Below, one piece after another: positions 17,581 through 26,733 of a stretch of 64,000 bases of DNA. This stretch comes from Caballeronia insecticola (GTDB lineage: Bacteria > Pseudomonadota > Gammaproteobacteria > Burkholderiales > Burkholderiaceae), in contig NC_021287.1 in NCBI RefSeq assembly GCF_000402035.1, positions 2,356,001-2,420,000 of the forward strand. The letters run 5' to 3'. Made by a program: the position numbers and the translations under genes. A model generated the notes under the pieces. It saw nothing but the letters and a program-made list of their open reading frames with translations. It did not search any database and had not been told where the DNA came from. The stretch's first letter is position 1, and the number at the start of each line of letters is the position of its first letter.

Positions 17581-18141
17581 CAGCCGGTGCACGAATTTCT
17601 TGCGGAATTTCGCGACCTTCGGCCCGACCACCGCCGCGCAATAACCCTGATTCGGATGCTGCGCGAAGTAGTTCTGGTGATACGCCTCGGCGGCGTAGTA
17701 GTTGCCGTCGAGCGGCGTGACTTCCGTCACGATCTTGCCGCCGTAGACATCCTCGCGCTGCAGTTCGTCGATGACGTCGAGCGCGGTCTTGCGTTGTTCA
17801 TCCGAATGCGTGAACACGACCGAGCGATATTGCGTGCCGACATCGTTGCCCTGACGATTGAGCTGGGTCGGATCGTGCGTCGCGAAGAAAATCTCGAGAA
17901 CCTCGCGATAACTGATGATGGCCGGATCGAACACCACCTTCACCACTTCGGCGTGACCGGTTTCGCCGTCGCAGACTTGCTCATAAGACGGGTTCAACAC
18001 GCGGCCGCCCGCATAGCCGGATTCGACCGATTCCACGCCCTGCACTGCAAGAAACACGGCTTCGGTGCACCAGAAACAGCCGCCGCCGAGCGTCGCGGTT
18101 TCGAATCTGCCCTGCTCGTTCTGCTGGTTGGTTTGGGTCAT
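17572..18141 (-). CDS. msrA: Peptide methionine sulfoxide reductase MsrA
   Basis: Reduces methionine-S-sulfoxide in proteins and free methionine using thioredoxin. The 189-residue protein has the catalytic GCFWCTE motif near residues 21-27, then GYAGG, GHAEVV, and HQNYFAQHPNQGYC carrying the C-terminal half of the active site. The ATG at 18141 gives a short Gln/Asn-rich leader before the domain. It is convergent with the DUF72 gene. Confidence 0.95.
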   Translation of the reverse strand: MTQTNQQNEQGRFETATLGGGCFWCTEAVFLAVQGVESVESGYAGGRVLNPSYEQVCDGETGHAEVVKVVFDPAIISYREVLEIFFATHDPTQLNRQGNDVGTQYRSVVFTHSDEQRKTALDVIDELQREDVYGGKIVTEVTPLDGNYYAAEAYHQNYFAQHPNQGYCAAVVGPKVAKFRKKFVHRLKA

Positions 18142-18479
18142 CAGGCGCCACTCCTCATCAGGTGCATGCGGGCTTGCCGCGGATCATGCATATGGATGCG
18201 CCCGGCCGAAACTTCAATGCGCTCATGCACGCCCAGCCGGGACGAGATAAATCGAGCTTACTGGGTTTGATCGGGCGCTGCACAAAGCCCGGGGCGGCAG
18301 AGAACTTGCTGTCGATGAAGGTCATTACGCGGCCAGCGGCAGCCGATTCCGCTAGAATCGACAAAAATCCGTTGTTTTTACATGATTTCTGAAAAGATCC
18401 TTCCGACTGAAGCGCGACGCGCGGCCGGCTCGGCAGCACACGACACACTCGACCGCCCATTTGCCCGCTCATCTGCGAA
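18142..18479. other. Intergenic region between msrA and the flavin reductase gene
   Basis: 338 bases between two divergent genes. A 76-codon frame on the + strand (18162-18392) has no recognisable similarity or ribosome-binding site and is not called. I see no repeat or structured RNA. The divergent promoters of the two genes must lie here, but no convincing -35/-10 pair stands out. Confidence 0.5.
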
Positions 18480-18992
18480 ATGACACGCGCCAAAGCCCCG
18501 AATTTCGATCCTGCAAAGTTTCGCGCCGCGCTCGGCCAGTTCGCGACCGGCGTCACCGTCATCACGACGCGCACCGCTTCCGGCCAGCCGATCGGCATCA
18601 CCGCCAGTTCCTTCAACTCGGTGTCGCTCGATCCGCCGCTCGTGCTATGGAGCCTCGCGACCAAATCGGCGTCGATGGCGGTGTTTCGCGCGAACAGTCA
18701 CTACGTGGTGAACGTGCTGGCCGCCTCTCAACTCGATCTGTGCCGCCGTTTCGCGACCGTCAAGGGCGATCGCTTCGCGGGCGTGTCGCACGCCGCGGGC
18801 GACACCGGCATGCCCGTTCTGGAAGGCGCGCTCGCGTGGTTCGAGTGTCACAACCGCAGCCGCTACGACGAAGGCGATCACGTGATCTTCGTGGGCGAAG
18901 TGGAACGCTGCGGCGTGCGCGAAGGCGTGTCGCAGGTCGCGCCGCTGGTGTTTCAGGCGGGCGATTTCCACACGCTGGGACCGCTCGATTAA
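18480..18992 (+). CDS. Flavin reductase family protein
   Basis: A 170-residue FMN-binding split-barrel protein of the flavin reductase family. Blocks FRAALGQFATGVTVITTR, GITASSFNSVSLDPPLVLWSL and HVIFVGEVE are typical. Members use NAD(P)H to supply reduced flavin to two-component monooxygenases; no partner oxygenase is next to it, so its substrate and partner are unknown. The next gene is convergent, 12 bases away, with an imperfect CCCCTA/TAGGGG hairpin between the two. Confidence 0.88.
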   Translation: MTRAKAPNFDPAKFRAALGQFATGVTVITTRTASGQPIGITASSFNSVSLDPPLVLWSLATKSASMAVFRANSHYVVNVLAASQLDLCRRFATVKGDRFAGVSHAAGDTGMPVLEGALAWFECHNRSRYDEGDHVIFVGEVERCGVREGVSQVAPLVFQAGDFHTLGPLD

Positions 18993-19004
18993 CCCCTAGG
19001 GCAC

Positions 19005-19508
19005 TCAGGGTGTAGGGGCGCGCACCGGCTGCTCGATCAGCGCGACCGGCACGCCCGCGTCGTCCTTCATGGTCTGAAGCACGATGTTCGAGCGGATGTC
19101 GATCACGCCGGGCGCCTTGTAGAGCTTCGAGAGAATGAAATCGGAGTAATGCTTGAGGTTGTGCGCGAGCACCCGCAGCACATAGTGCGTGTCGCCCGTC
19201 ACGACGAACGCGCCGACCACTTCCGGCCATTCGCGCACGGCGGCGGCAAACGTCTCGTGCCAGTTTTCCTGGTCGTTGCGCATGGAGACATGCACGAACG
19301 CCTCCAGTTCGATGCCGAGCCGCTCGCGGTCGAGGCACGCGCGATAACTCGCGATCACCCCTTCCTCTTCCAGCAGCCGCATCCGGCGCAAGCACGCCGA
19401 CGGCGAGAGCGAAATGCGCTCCGCCAGGTCCAGGTTGCTGATCCGTCCATCTTCCTGCAGTACCGCCAGAATTCGGCAATCCGTTGCATCGAGCGTGAAG
19501 CCGGTCAT
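19005..19508 (-). CDS. kynR: Lrp/AsnC-family regulator, probable regulator of kynBUA
   Basis: A 167-residue regulator with an N-terminal winged helix-turn-helix (about 5-60, TLDATDCRILAVLQEDGRISNLDLAERISLSPSACLRRMRLL) and a C-terminal RAM ligand-binding domain. In Pseudomonas the Lrp-type KynR activates kynurenine-pathway genes in response to kynurenine. Its position, divergent from kynB with 134 bases between them, supports the same role here. The assignment is by context; I could not pick out an operator. Confidence 0.82.
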   Translation of the reverse strand: MTGFTLDATDCRILAVLQEDGRISNLDLAERISLSPSACLRRMRLLEEEGVIASYRACLDRERLGIELEAFVHVSMRNDQENWHETFAAAVREWPEVVGAFVVTGDTHYVLRVLAHNLKHYSDFILSKLYKAPGVIDIRSNIVLQTMKDDAGVPVALIEQPVRAPTP

Positions 19509-19642
19509 TTTTGAGTCCCCTGTGCCCGTTTCATCGAATTATGTTCTAAGTGCGACCGTTTTGGGTGGTTATTTTGCAAGCACCTTTCGAGATATCACGA
19601 CTATGATTTGACGCATCTCCACGCTTTCTGTTAGGGCGAGTC

Positions 19643-20269
19643 GTGACACTTTTTGATATTTCCCCGCCAATCGGCACCGCCACACCCGTCTGGCCGGGCG
19701 ATACAGCCGTCGGCATCGAGCGCGTGTGGCGCATGGAAGCGGGCTCGCCCGTCAACGTCGCGCGTCTCACGCTCTCGCCGCACACCGGCGCACACGCCGA
19801 TGCGCCGCTCCACTACGACGAGCACGGCGCGGCGATCGGCGCCGTCGCGCTCGAAACATATATCGGTGCGTGCCGGGTCGTGCATTGCATCGGCGCGGCG
19901 CCGCTCGTGCTGCCCGAACACGTCGCCGCGCATCTCGCCGACGTCCCCGCGCGCGTGCTGCTGCGCACTTACGCCCACGCGCCGCTCGACGCGTGGGACA
20001 GCGCCTTCACCGCCGTCGCGCCCGAGACCATCGACTTGCTTGCATCGAAAGGCGTGAAGCTGATCGGCATCGACACGCCTTCGCTCGATCCGCAAGACTC
20101 GAAGACGATGGACGCCCACAAGCGCATCCGCGCGCATCGCATGGCGATTCTCGAAGGCCTCGTGCTCGATGCCGTCGCGCCGGGTGACTACGAACTGATC
20201 GCGCTGCCACTCAAATTCACGACGCTCGATGCGAGCCCGGTTCGCGCCGTTCTGCGTCCACTTTCCTGA
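19643..20269 (+). CDS. kynB: Kynurenine formamidase
   Basis: Metal-dependent hydrolase converting N-formylkynurenine to kynurenine plus formate. The 208-residue protein has the metal motif [12 protein letters not shown] near residue 50 and GIDTPSLDP further on, both typical of the cyclase family. The start is a GTG at 19643, preceded by an AGGGCGAG ribosome-binding site; no ATG fits. It leads the kynB-kynU-kynA operon. Confidence 0.95.
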   Translation: MTLFDISPPIGTATPVWPGDTAVGIERVWRMEAGSPVNVARLTLSPHTGAHADAPLHYDEHGAAIGAVALETYIGACRVVHCIGAAPLVLPEHVAAHLADVPARVLLRTYAHAPLDAWDSAFTAVAPETIDLLASKGVKLIGIDTPSLDPQDSKTMDAHKRIRAHRMAILEGLVLDAVAPGDYELIALPLKFTTLDASPVRAVLRPLS

Positions 20270-20294
20270 TCCCCTCGAATATATGGATTTTTCG

Positions 20295-21545
20295 ATGAAA
20301 TTTCGTGACGAAGCCGTGACGCTCGACCGCGACGATCCGTTGCGCGCCCTGCGCGACCAGTTCGCGCTCGCCGACAACGTGATCTACCTCGACGGCAACT
20401 CGCTCGGCGTGCCGCCCAAAGCCGCCGCCGCGCGCGCCGCCGACGTCATCGCCGCCGAATGGGGCGACGGCCTGATCCGCAGCTGGAACACGGCCGGCTG
20501 GTTCGCGCTGCCCAAACGGCTCGGCAACAAACTCGCGCCGTTGATCGGCGCGGGCGAGGACGAAGTGGTCGTGACGGACACGATCTCCGCGAATCTCTTC
20601 AAGATTCTCTCGGCGGCGCTCAGGCTCGCGAACGAGCGCGATCCGAAGCGGCGCGTGATCGTCTCCGAACGTTCGAACTTTCCGACCGATCTGTACATCG
20701 CGCAGGGTTTGATCGAGCAACTCGATCGCGGCTACGAATTGCGTCTTGTCGACGATCCGTCGGAACTGCCCGACGCCATCGACGAAAACACCGCCATCGC
20801 GATGATCACGCACGTCAATTACCGCAGCGGCTACATGCACGACATGGCCGCGCTCACGCAGACGATCCGTCGCGCGGGCGCGCTCGCCGTGTGGGATCTC
20901 GCGCATTCGGCGGGCGCGGTGCCGGTGGATCTGAATGGCGTCGGCGCGGACTACGCGGTCGGCTGCACGTACAAGTATCTGAACGGCGGCCCCGGCTCGC
21001 CCGCGTTCGTGTGGGTGCCCAAGCGCCATCAGAACGCGTTCTCGCAGCCGCTTTCCGGCTGGTGGGGCCACAGGAAGCCGTTCGAGATGAACCCGGTCTA
21101 TCGCCCGGACGACGGCATCGGCCGCTTTCTGTGCGGCACGCAGCCGATCGTGTCGATGTCGCTCGTCGAATGCGGGCTCGACGTCTTCCTGCAAACCGAC
21201 ATGCATTCCCTGCGCCGCAAGTCGCTCGCGCTCGGCGATCTGTTCATCAGGCTGGTCGAGGAACGGTGCGGTGAATTCCCGCTCACGCTCGCCACGCCGC
21301 GCGCGCACACGCTGCGCGGCTCGCAGGTGAGCTTCGAGCATCCCAACGGCTACGAGGTGATGCAGGCGCTGATTGCGCGCGGCGTGATCGGCGATTATCG
21401 CGAGCCGCGCATTCTGCGCTTCGGCTTCACGCCGCTGTACACGCGTTTCGTCGATGTGTGGGACGCCGTCGAAACCCTGCGCGATGTCCTCGCGACCGAA
21501 AGCTGGCGGGCGCCCGAGTTCGCCGAGCGCGCATCGGTGACCTGA
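20295..21545 (+). CDS. kynU: Kynureninase
   Basis: PLP enzyme that splits kynurenine to anthranilate and alanine. From the ATG at 20295 ([16 protein letters not shown]) the product is 416 residues, the usual family length; an in-frame ATG at 20283 would add four. Motifs include [11 protein letters not shown], the [13 protein letters not shown] block and the PLP-lysine region [19 protein letters not shown]. The gap to kynB is 25 bases and to kynA 13 bases. Confidence 0.95.
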   Translation: MKFRDEAVTLDRDDPLRALRDQFALADNVIYLDGNSLGVPPKAAAARAADVIAAEWGDGLIRSWNTAGWFALPKRLGNKLAPLIGAGEDEVVVTDTISANLFKILSAALRLANERDPKRRVIVSERSNFPTDLYIAQGLIEQLDRGYELRLVDDPSELPDAIDENTAIAMITHVNYRSGYMHDMAALTQTIRRAGALAVWDLAHSAGAVPVDLNGVGADYAVGCTYKYLNGGPGSPAFVWVPKRHQNAFSQPLSGWWGHRKPFEMNPVYRPDDGIGRFLCGTQPIVSMSLVECGLDVFLQTDMHSLRRKSLALGDLFIRLVEERCGEFPLTLATPRAHTLRGSQVSFEHPNGYEVMQALIARGVIGDYREPRILRFGFTPLYTRFVDVWDAVETLRDVLATESWRAPEFAERASVT

Positions 21546-21558
21546 GAGGAACGTCGAC

Positions 21559-22434
21559 ATGGACGAAACCAAAGGCTGCCCGTTCGGCCACGGCGCCGCA
21601 CAAACCGGCCAGGAAACAGGTTGGCACGACGCCAAGCTCGATTTTGCAGACTCGATGAGCTACGGCGATTATCTCGGCCTCGATTCGATCCTGACCGCGC
21701 AGCATCCGCTGTCGCCGGATCACAACGAGATGCTGTTCATCGTGCAGCATCAGACGAGCGAGCTATGGATGAAGCTCGCGCTCTACGAACTGCGCGCGGC
21801 GCTCGCGGCGGTGCATCGCGACGCATTGCCGCCCGCGTTCAAGATGCTCGCGAGGGTGTCGCGCATTTTCGAGCAACTGGTGCAGGCGTGGAACGTCCTC
21901 GCGACGATGACGCCCTCCGAATACACGGCGATGCGTCCGTATCTCGGCCAGTCGTCGGGTTTTCAGTCGCATCAGTATCGGCAGATCGAGTTCATGCTCG
22001 GCAACAAGAATCCGCAGATGCTCCAGCCGCATGCGCATCGGCCGGATATTCTCGCGCAGGTGCGCGAGACGCTGGAGGCGCCCTCCTTCTACGACGAAGT
22101 GATCCGCCTGCTCGCGCGGCGCGGCTTCGAGATCGACCCGGCGCGCCTGAACCGCGACTGGACGCAGCCGACCACGGCGGATCCCACCGTCGAGGCGGCG
22201 TGGCTCGCGGTGTATCGCGATCCGTCGCATCACTGGGATCTTTACGAGATGGCGGAGGAACTCGTCGATCTCGAAGACGCGTTCCGGCAATGGCGCTTCC
22301 GCCACGTGACGACGGTCGAGCGCATCATCGGCTTCAAGGGCGGTACGGGCGGCACGGCGGGCGCGTCGTATCTGCGCAAGATGCTCGATGTCGTGCTGTT
22401 TCCGGAACTCTGGCATGTGCGGACGGTGCTCTGA
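21559..22434 (+). CDS. kynA: Tryptophan 2,3-dioxygenase
   Basis: Heme enzyme that opens the indole ring of tryptophan to give N-formylkynurenine, the entry step of the pathway. The 291-residue protein shows [40 protein letters not shown] and the [21 protein letters not shown] block with the heme-ligand histidine. The first enzyme of the pathway is encoded last in the operon. The pathway as encoded here ends at anthranilate. Confidence 0.96.
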   Translation: MDETKGCPFGHGAAQTGQETGWHDAKLDFADSMSYGDYLGLDSILTAQHPLSPDHNEMLFIVQHQTSELWMKLALYELRAALAAVHRDALPPAFKMLARVSRIFEQLVQAWNVLATMTPSEYTAMRPYLGQSSGFQSHQYRQIEFMLGNKNPQMLQPHAHRPDILAQVRETLEAPSFYDEVIRLLARRGFEIDPARLNRDWTQPTTADPTVEAAWLAVYRDPSHHWDLYEMAEELVDLEDAFRQWRFRHVTTVERIIGFKGGTGGTAGASYLRKMLDVVLFPELWHVRTVL

Positions 22435-22457
22435 TCGTTCCTGAGCGTCCGGCAGAT

Positions 22458-23258
22458 TCAGGCGAGGCGCGCGGCCAGCGCCTTCAGTTTCGGGCCGATG
22501 ATGTCGCGGAAATACGCCTCGCCCATCGACGATGCCGGCCCGCTGCTCGACAGCACCAGCCAGCGCCCGTTACGCACGTCGCGAAACGGCGCGGCGATGG
22601 CGTTGACGTCGTCGTGCCATTCGCGGAACGAGTAGCAGCAGCCGTCGCGGGCGAAATCGGCGATCGCGCGGCGCGCTGCATCGACATGCGCCGCGCCTTC
22701 GTTCCTGCCCAGCTCCTCGAACAGCGCCTCGCGCGCCGCCGTGTCCTGCACGGCGAGATAGGCGCGGCCCATCGAGCTTGTGAGCATCGACAGACGCGAG
22801 CCGGGCGCGAGTCCGAGCGTCAGCGCCGTCTCGCTGCGAATGGTTTCGAGATAGATCATGTCGAGCCCGTCGCGGCAGCCGAGCGACACCGCCGCGCCGA
22901 TCTCGCGCGCCAGCTCGCGCATGTGCGGACGCGCGAGTTCGAGCGTGTCCGCGCCCGCCAGCAGCGTGAAGCCGAGCGAGAGCACGCCGGTATCGAGCGC
23001 GTATTTGCCGGCCGGCTCGTCGAAGCGCAGATAGCCGAGCGTCGTCAGCGTGTAGGCGAGACGATTGACCGTCGCCTTCGGCAAGCCCGTCCGCTCGACG
23101 AAATCGCGATTGCCGAGCAGCGTCTCGCCGGGCCGGAATGCGCGCAGCAGGTCGAGCCCGCGTGCAAGCGCGACGACGAACTTGCGCTCGTCGATATCGT
23201 CGGATGAAACGGGACGCCGCGGAGTCGACGTGGAATTTCGATTGGAATCGGCTGGCAT
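22458..23258 (-). CDS. IclR-family transcriptional regulator
   Basis: A 266-residue regulator with an N-terminal helix-turn-helix (about 27-85, including ERTGLPKATVNRLAYTLTTLGYL) and a C-terminal IclR effector-binding domain. It is divergent from gcdH, and an IclR-like palindrome lies between the two genes, so it most likely controls glutaryl-CoA dehydrogenase and perhaps itself. The effector is unknown; glutarate or glutaryl-CoA would be natural candidates. Confidence 0.88.
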   Translation of the reverse strand: MPADSNRNSTSTPRRPVSSDDIDERKFVVALARGLDLLRAFRPGETLLGNRDFVERTGLPKATVNRLAYTLTTLGYLRFDEPAGKYALDTGVLSLGFTLLAGADTLELARPHMRELAREIGAAVSLGCRDGLDMIYLETIRSETALTLGLAPGSRLSMLTSSMGRAYLAVQDTAAREALFEELGRNEGAAHVDAARRAIADFARDGCCYSFREWHDDVNAIAAPFRDVRNGRWLVLSSSGPASSMGEAYFRDIIGPKLKALAARLA

Positions 23259-23293
23259 CGGGTGATAAACTCGGAACAGATTTGCAAAACATT

Positions 23294-23310
23294 GTTTCGC
23301 TTAGCGGAAC
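23294..23310. promoter_or_regulatory. Candidate IclR operator upstream of gcdH
   Basis: GTTTCGCTTAGCGGAAC is a 17-bp dyad of the form GTTnCGC-N3-GCGnAAC with only one mismatched pair. It lies in the 133-bp divergent space, 36 bases from the IclR gene start and 82 bases from gcdH. Size and form suit an IclR-family dimer site. Confidence 0.55.
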
Positions 23311-23391
23311 TCATGTCAAGCGCCTCGCGCGCCGGCCGATCGCACGACCGATTCCGCCCCGGCGCTTTTCGATGAAATCAGGAGAACGCAC

Positions 23392-24582
23392 ATGGCCCAC
23401 GCCGCCCAATTCAACTGGGAAGATCCCCTTTTGCTGGATCAGCAACTGACCGAAGACGAACGCATGGTGCGTGAAGCCGCGCGCGCCTACGCGCAGGACA
23501 AGCTGCAGCCGCGCGTGATGCAGGCGTTTCGCGAAGAAAAGACCGATCCCGCGATCTTCCGCGAGATGGGCGAAATGGGCTTGCTCGGACCGACGATTCC
23601 CGAGCAATACGGCGGACCGGGCCTCAACTACGTGTGCTACGGGCTGATCGCGCGTGAAGTGGAGCGCGTGGATTCGGGTTATCGCTCGATGATGTCGGTG
23701 CAGTCGTCGCTCGTGATGGTGCCGATCAACACCTTCGGCAGCGACGCGCAGAAGGAAAAATATCTACCGAAGCTCGCGCGTGGCGAGTGGATCGGCTGCT
23801 TCGGCCTCACCGAACCGAACGCCGGCTCCGACCCGGCCGGCATGACGACGCGCGCGAAGAAAGTGCAGAACGGCTTCTCGCTGTCCGGCACGAAGATGTG
23901 GATCTCGAACTCGCCGATCGCGGACGTGTTCGTCGTCTGGGCGAAGCTCGAAGAAGACGGTCGCGACGAGATTCGCGGCTTCATTCTGGAGAAGGGCTGG
24001 AAGGGACTCTCGGCGCCCGCGATTCACGGCAAGGTCGGCCTGCGTGCGTCGATCACCGGCGAAATCGTGATGGACGAAGTGTTTGTCCCCGAGGAAAACA
24101 TGCTGCCGAACGTGCGCGGTCTCAAAGGGCCGTTCACGTGCCTCAATTCAGCGCGTTACGGCATTTCCTGGGGCGCGCTCGGCGCGGCCGAAGCATGCTG
24201 GCACACGGCGCGTCAGTACACGCTGGATCGCAAGCAGTTCGGCCGCCCGCTCGCGGCGAACCAGCTAATCCAGAAAAAACTCGCCGACATGCAGACCGAA
24301 ATCACGCTCGGCCTGCAAGGCGTGCTGCGTCTCGGTCGCATGAAGGACGAAGGCACGGCGGCCGTCGAGATCACCTCGATCATGAAGCGCAATTCGTGCG
24401 GCAAGGCGCTCGACATTGCCCGCCTCGCGCGCGACATGCTCGGCGGCAACGGCATCTCGGATGAATTCGGCGTCGCGCGTCACCTCGTCAATCTCGAAGT
24501 GGTGAACACCTACGAAGGCACGCACGACATTCACGCGCTGATTCTCGGGCGCGCGCAAACGGGCATTCAGGCGTTTTTCTAA
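23392..24582 (+). CDS. gcdH: Glutaryl-CoA dehydrogenase
   Basis: FAD-dependent acyl-CoA dehydrogenase that oxidises and decarboxylates glutaryl-CoA to crotonyl-CoA in lysine/tryptophan/glutarate breakdown. The 396-residue protein has the [17 protein letters not shown] and KMWISNSP blocks of the family and the C-terminal [22 protein letters not shown] region, where the catalytic Glu lies within the YEGT motif. AGGAGAACGCAC precedes the ATG. It stands alone between its regulator and a terminator. Confidence 0.95.
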   Translation: MAHAAQFNWEDPLLLDQQLTEDERMVREAARAYAQDKLQPRVMQAFREEKTDPAIFREMGEMGLLGPTIPEQYGGPGLNYVCYGLIAREVERVDSGYRSMMSVQSSLVMVPINTFGSDAQKEKYLPKLARGEWIGCFGLTEPNAGSDPAGMTTRAKKVQNGFSLSGTKMWISNSPIADVFVVWAKLEEDGRDEIRGFILEKGWKGLSAPAIHGKVGLRASITGEIVMDEVFVPEENMLPNVRGLKGPFTCLNSARYGISWGALGAAEACWHTARQYTLDRKQFGRPLAANQLIQKKLADMQTEITLGLQGVLRLGRMKDEGTAAVEITSIMKRNSCGKALDIARLARDMLGGNGISDEFGVARHLVNLEVVNTYEGTHDIHALILGRAQTGIQAFF

Positions 24583-24604
24583 AGCGTTTCGTTCATGCGT
24601 AATG

Positions 24605-24634
24605 AAGCCGGCGCTCGCACGCCGGCTTTTTTTC
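24605..24634 (+). terminator. Intrinsic terminator after gcdH
   Basis: AAGCCGGCG, a short loop and CGCCGGCTTTTTTT form the stem and T-run, 22 bases past the gcdH stop. Confidence 0.92.
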
Positions 24635-24774
24635 GTTTGTAACTTTCGATAAGCTGCTGAAACTTTTACGGGTCAGATCGTATCCATCTCCGGCGATGTC
24701 GATGAATTGACGAGGCGACGCATCGTCGCGGCAAGACTGCGCGACTGGAACGGAATCTGCGTACGTTTCGTGCT

Positions 24775-24792
24775 GGAGGGCGCAAGCCCTCC
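24775..24792. other. Perfect GNRA-capped hairpin upstream of the DUF883 gene
   Basis: GGAGGGC-GCAA-GCCCTCC is a perfect 7-bp stem with a GCAA tetraloop and no T-run after it. It lies 58 bases before the DUF883 start, in what may be its leader. Confidence 0.5.
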
Positions 24793-24850
24793 TCGTCAGC
24801 GATCCCATCTTTGGTTACGATTCGCGTAGCCTCACCGATTGGAGCCTTTA

Positions 24851-25153
24851 ATGTCAGAAATCAACAAGGAGCGATTCATGTCGGATATCAAAACCGTACT
24901 CGCTGACGCCGAAGATCTTTTGAAGCAAGCGGCTACTGCCACCGGTGAACGCGCCTCCGAACTGCGCGAAACCGCCCTCACCCGCCTCAAGCAAGCGAAA
25001 GAAAAAGCCGCCGATGCGCAAGTTGTGGTGATCGAGCGAGGCAAGAAGGCCGCGCGCGCCACCGACGATTACGTGCACGAACATCCGTGGGCGTCCATCG
25101 GCATTGCAGCGGGTCTCGGCATGGTGATCGGCCTCCTGATCAACCGCAAATAA
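24851..25153 (+). CDS. DUF883 (YqjD/ElaB-like) membrane-anchored protein
   Basis: A 100-residue protein with a long amphipathic helix rich in Ala, Lys and Glu, then YVHEHPWASIGIAAGLGMVIGLLINRK, the C-terminal membrane anchor typical of YqjD/ElaB. In E. coli these stationary-phase inner-membrane proteins bind ribosomes. Two in-frame ATG codons, at 24851 and 24878, each have a ribosome-binding site (GGAG and AAGGAG), so a 91-residue form starting MSDIKTVLADAEDLL is equally possible. It heads a trio with the next two genes. Confidence 0.88.
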   Translation: MSEINKERFMSDIKTVLADAEDLLKQAATATGERASELRETALTRLKQAKEKAADAQVVVIERGKKAARATDDYVHEHPWASIGIAAGLGMVIGLLINRK

Positions 25154-25192
25154 ACTTTTTCCCGGCCGCGCACAGCTTTCCCTGACCATGGC

Positions 25193-25210
25193 CCGCTGAT
25201 TGCTCAGCGG
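25193..25210. terminator. Terminator-like hairpin after the DUF883 gene
   Basis: CCGCTGA-TTGC-TCAGCGG followed by TTTCTG. The stem is perfect but the T-run is short, so it may only partly stop transcription into the following gene. Confidence 0.4.
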
Positions 25211-25348
25211 TTTCTGTCGCAGTCTCCGTTGGACTGAACCGCGAGCGCCTGCCCGGGCGCGCGGCTCGACATTCGTACCGGCCGGCACCTGCTTCATGCG
25301 CCGACCGGACCATAAAAGCGGCACCAACGCGCTTCTTGCATCCACGCC

Positions 25349-25729
25349 ATGACGACAGAACGGCCACCGCAGCAATCGGCTCCCGGACCACTGCGACGAA
25401 TACTTACCTCCGTCTTCGCCATCTTCGAGACGCGACTTGAATTGATCGGCATCGAGCTTCAGGAGGAGAAAGAGCGGCTCGTAGGCGTACTCTTTCTCGG
25501 CCTCACCGCCATGATGCTCGCGATGATGTCGCTCATCTCCCTGACGGTCCTGATCGCCATCTTTTTCTGGGACACCTATCGCTGGCAGGCGCTTGGCGGC
25601 ATCACCGTGCTGTATGCGCTGGTTGCCATTGCGTGCGGCCTGCGTGCGCGCAGCAACCTGCGCGACGCGCCCAACCTGTTCGACGAGACGCTCGCCGAAT
25701 TCCGCAAGGACCGCGACACGTTCCGCTGA
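25349..25729 (+). CDS. YqjE-like phage-holin family membrane protein
   Basis: A 126-residue protein of the phage_holin_3_6 (YqjE) family with two membrane segments (about 47-72 and 79-98) between a conserved LELIGIELQEEKERL helix and a charged C-terminal tail. Despite the family name it is a chromosomal envelope protein found next to YqjD-type genes; nothing suggests a prophage. It is 21 bases before the next gene, so likely cotranscribed. Confidence 0.82.
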   Translation: MTTERPPQQSAPGPLRRILTSVFAIFETRLELIGIELQEEKERLVGVLFLGLTAMMLAMMSLISLTVLIAIFFWDTYRWQALGGITVLYALVAIACGLRARSNLRDAPNLFDETLAEFRKDRDTFR

Positions 25730-25750
25730 TTCCGCGAACCCACATCCGCC

Positions 25751-26248
25751 ATGAGCCAAAACGACGACACCTTCAAGACGCCCAAGCGCAACACCGTGCA
25801 GAAGTTGCGCACGCCGCACATGCGCGCGCTGCGCAAGGAACTGCTGATTGCACGCGCGGACGTCGAACGCATGGAACTGCGCCAGGCGACCTACGATCTT
25901 CGCGCATCGGTCACGCACTTCAGTTTCCTGCGTTTTCTGATGCCCGGCAGTGGCGCGCGTCGCTGGGGCAAACGCGGCGCGGCGCCGGGCGGCATCGGCG
26001 GGCTGCTCTCGTCGCTGCTCGGCTCGGGCAATGTGGGCGTGTTGTTCAAGAAGTACCCGATTATCGGCTCGGTTGCGTCGCTCGTACTCACCAAACCGGT
26101 GCGAACGAGACTGCTGCATGGGGCCAAGCCGCTGCTCAAATGGGGCGGTCTCGCGCTTGCCGGATGGGAAGGCTGGCGCATCTATCAGCAGATGAAGTCC
26201 ACCGCCACTGAGACTTCGACCGACGCCGTCGACCCGACGGTGTTCTGA
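25751..26248 (+). CDS. DUF3318-like protein, third gene of the yqjD/yqjE-type trio
   Basis: A 165-residue basic protein with a polar N-terminal helix (RALRKELLIARADVERMELRQATYDLR), a Gly-rich middle (GAAPGGIGGLLSSLLGSG) and a weakly hydrophobic C-terminal part. It resembles DUF3318 proteins that follow YqjE-like genes in Burkholderiaceae; the family name is from memory and the function is unknown. The stop lies 11 bases from the end of the convergent pilus operon. Confidence 0.7.
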   Translation: MSQNDDTFKTPKRNTVQKLRTPHMRALRKELLIARADVERMELRQATYDLRASVTHFSFLRFLMPGSGARRWGKRGAAPGGIGGLLSSLLGSGNVGVLFKKYPIIGSVASLVLTKPVRTRLLHGAKPLLKWGGLALAGWEGWRIYQQMKSTATETSTDAVDPTVF

Positions 26249-26259
26249 CTCGACCCGTT

Positions 26260-26724
26260 TCAATTCCTCCCTCCCCAACACGCGGCCGACTGCGCGGCGT
26301 CGAGCGGTACGGTCGCGCCGGACGCGTGATTCCAGCGCAGTCCGGTCGCATCCATGACGAACGTGCCGCAGGCGTCGTCCTGCATCGCGCCTGAAACGAC
26401 CGGAGCGGCTTCGATGGCGTAGCCGCCGTTCGTCGTCGATTCCGGCAATACCGCAAGTCGATACACCGCCATGCCGTTCGATGGCGCCTGTTCCAGACCT
26501 CCGCTCAACACAACCGCGTTGCCGCCGTCCGCAGTTTGCGCAAGCCGCGCAGTCTCGACGAACTCGACCGCCCGCATGACAGCGGCCGCGGCCTCGAGCC
26601 GATGCGCCTTCATCACATGCGCGCGATACGCCGGAATCGCAAAGGTCGCGATGATCGCGGCCACGCCCAGCGCAATCATCAGTTCGAGCAGGCTGAAGGC
26701 TGCGCATCTTTTTCGCGTATTCAT
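26260..26724 (-). CDS. pilE: Type IV pilin-like protein (PilE type), Ala at the processing site
   Basis: A 154-residue prepilin. The N-terminal signature is CAAFSLLELMIALGVAAIIATFAIPAY: Phe at +1 and Glu at +5 are normal, but the residue before the cut is Ala instead of the usual Gly. A C-terminal pair of cysteines (DDACGTF and AACWGGRN) could form the D-region disulfide. It is the last gene of the fimT-pilV-pilW-pilX-pilE operon, 9 bases after pilX, and probably a minor pilin rather than the main one. Confidence 0.85.
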   Translation of the reverse strand: MNTRKRCAAFSLLELMIALGVAAIIATFAIPAYRAHVMKAHRLEAAAAVMRAVEFVETARLAQTADGGNAVVLSGGLEQAPSNGMAVYRLAVLPESTTNGGYAIEAAPVVSGAMQDDACGTFVMDATGLRWNHASGATVPLDAAQSAACWGGRN

Positions 26725-26733
26725 CGCGGACCC

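Noticed and set aside
18162..18392. Possible 76-codon gene between msrA and the flavin reductase gene
   Set aside because: No ribosome-binding site, no recognisable similarity and unremarkable composition.
25349..25729. Prophage holin
   Set aside because: The protein is of the YqjE-like chromosomal type, sits with DUF883 and DUF3318 genes, and no other phage gene is near.
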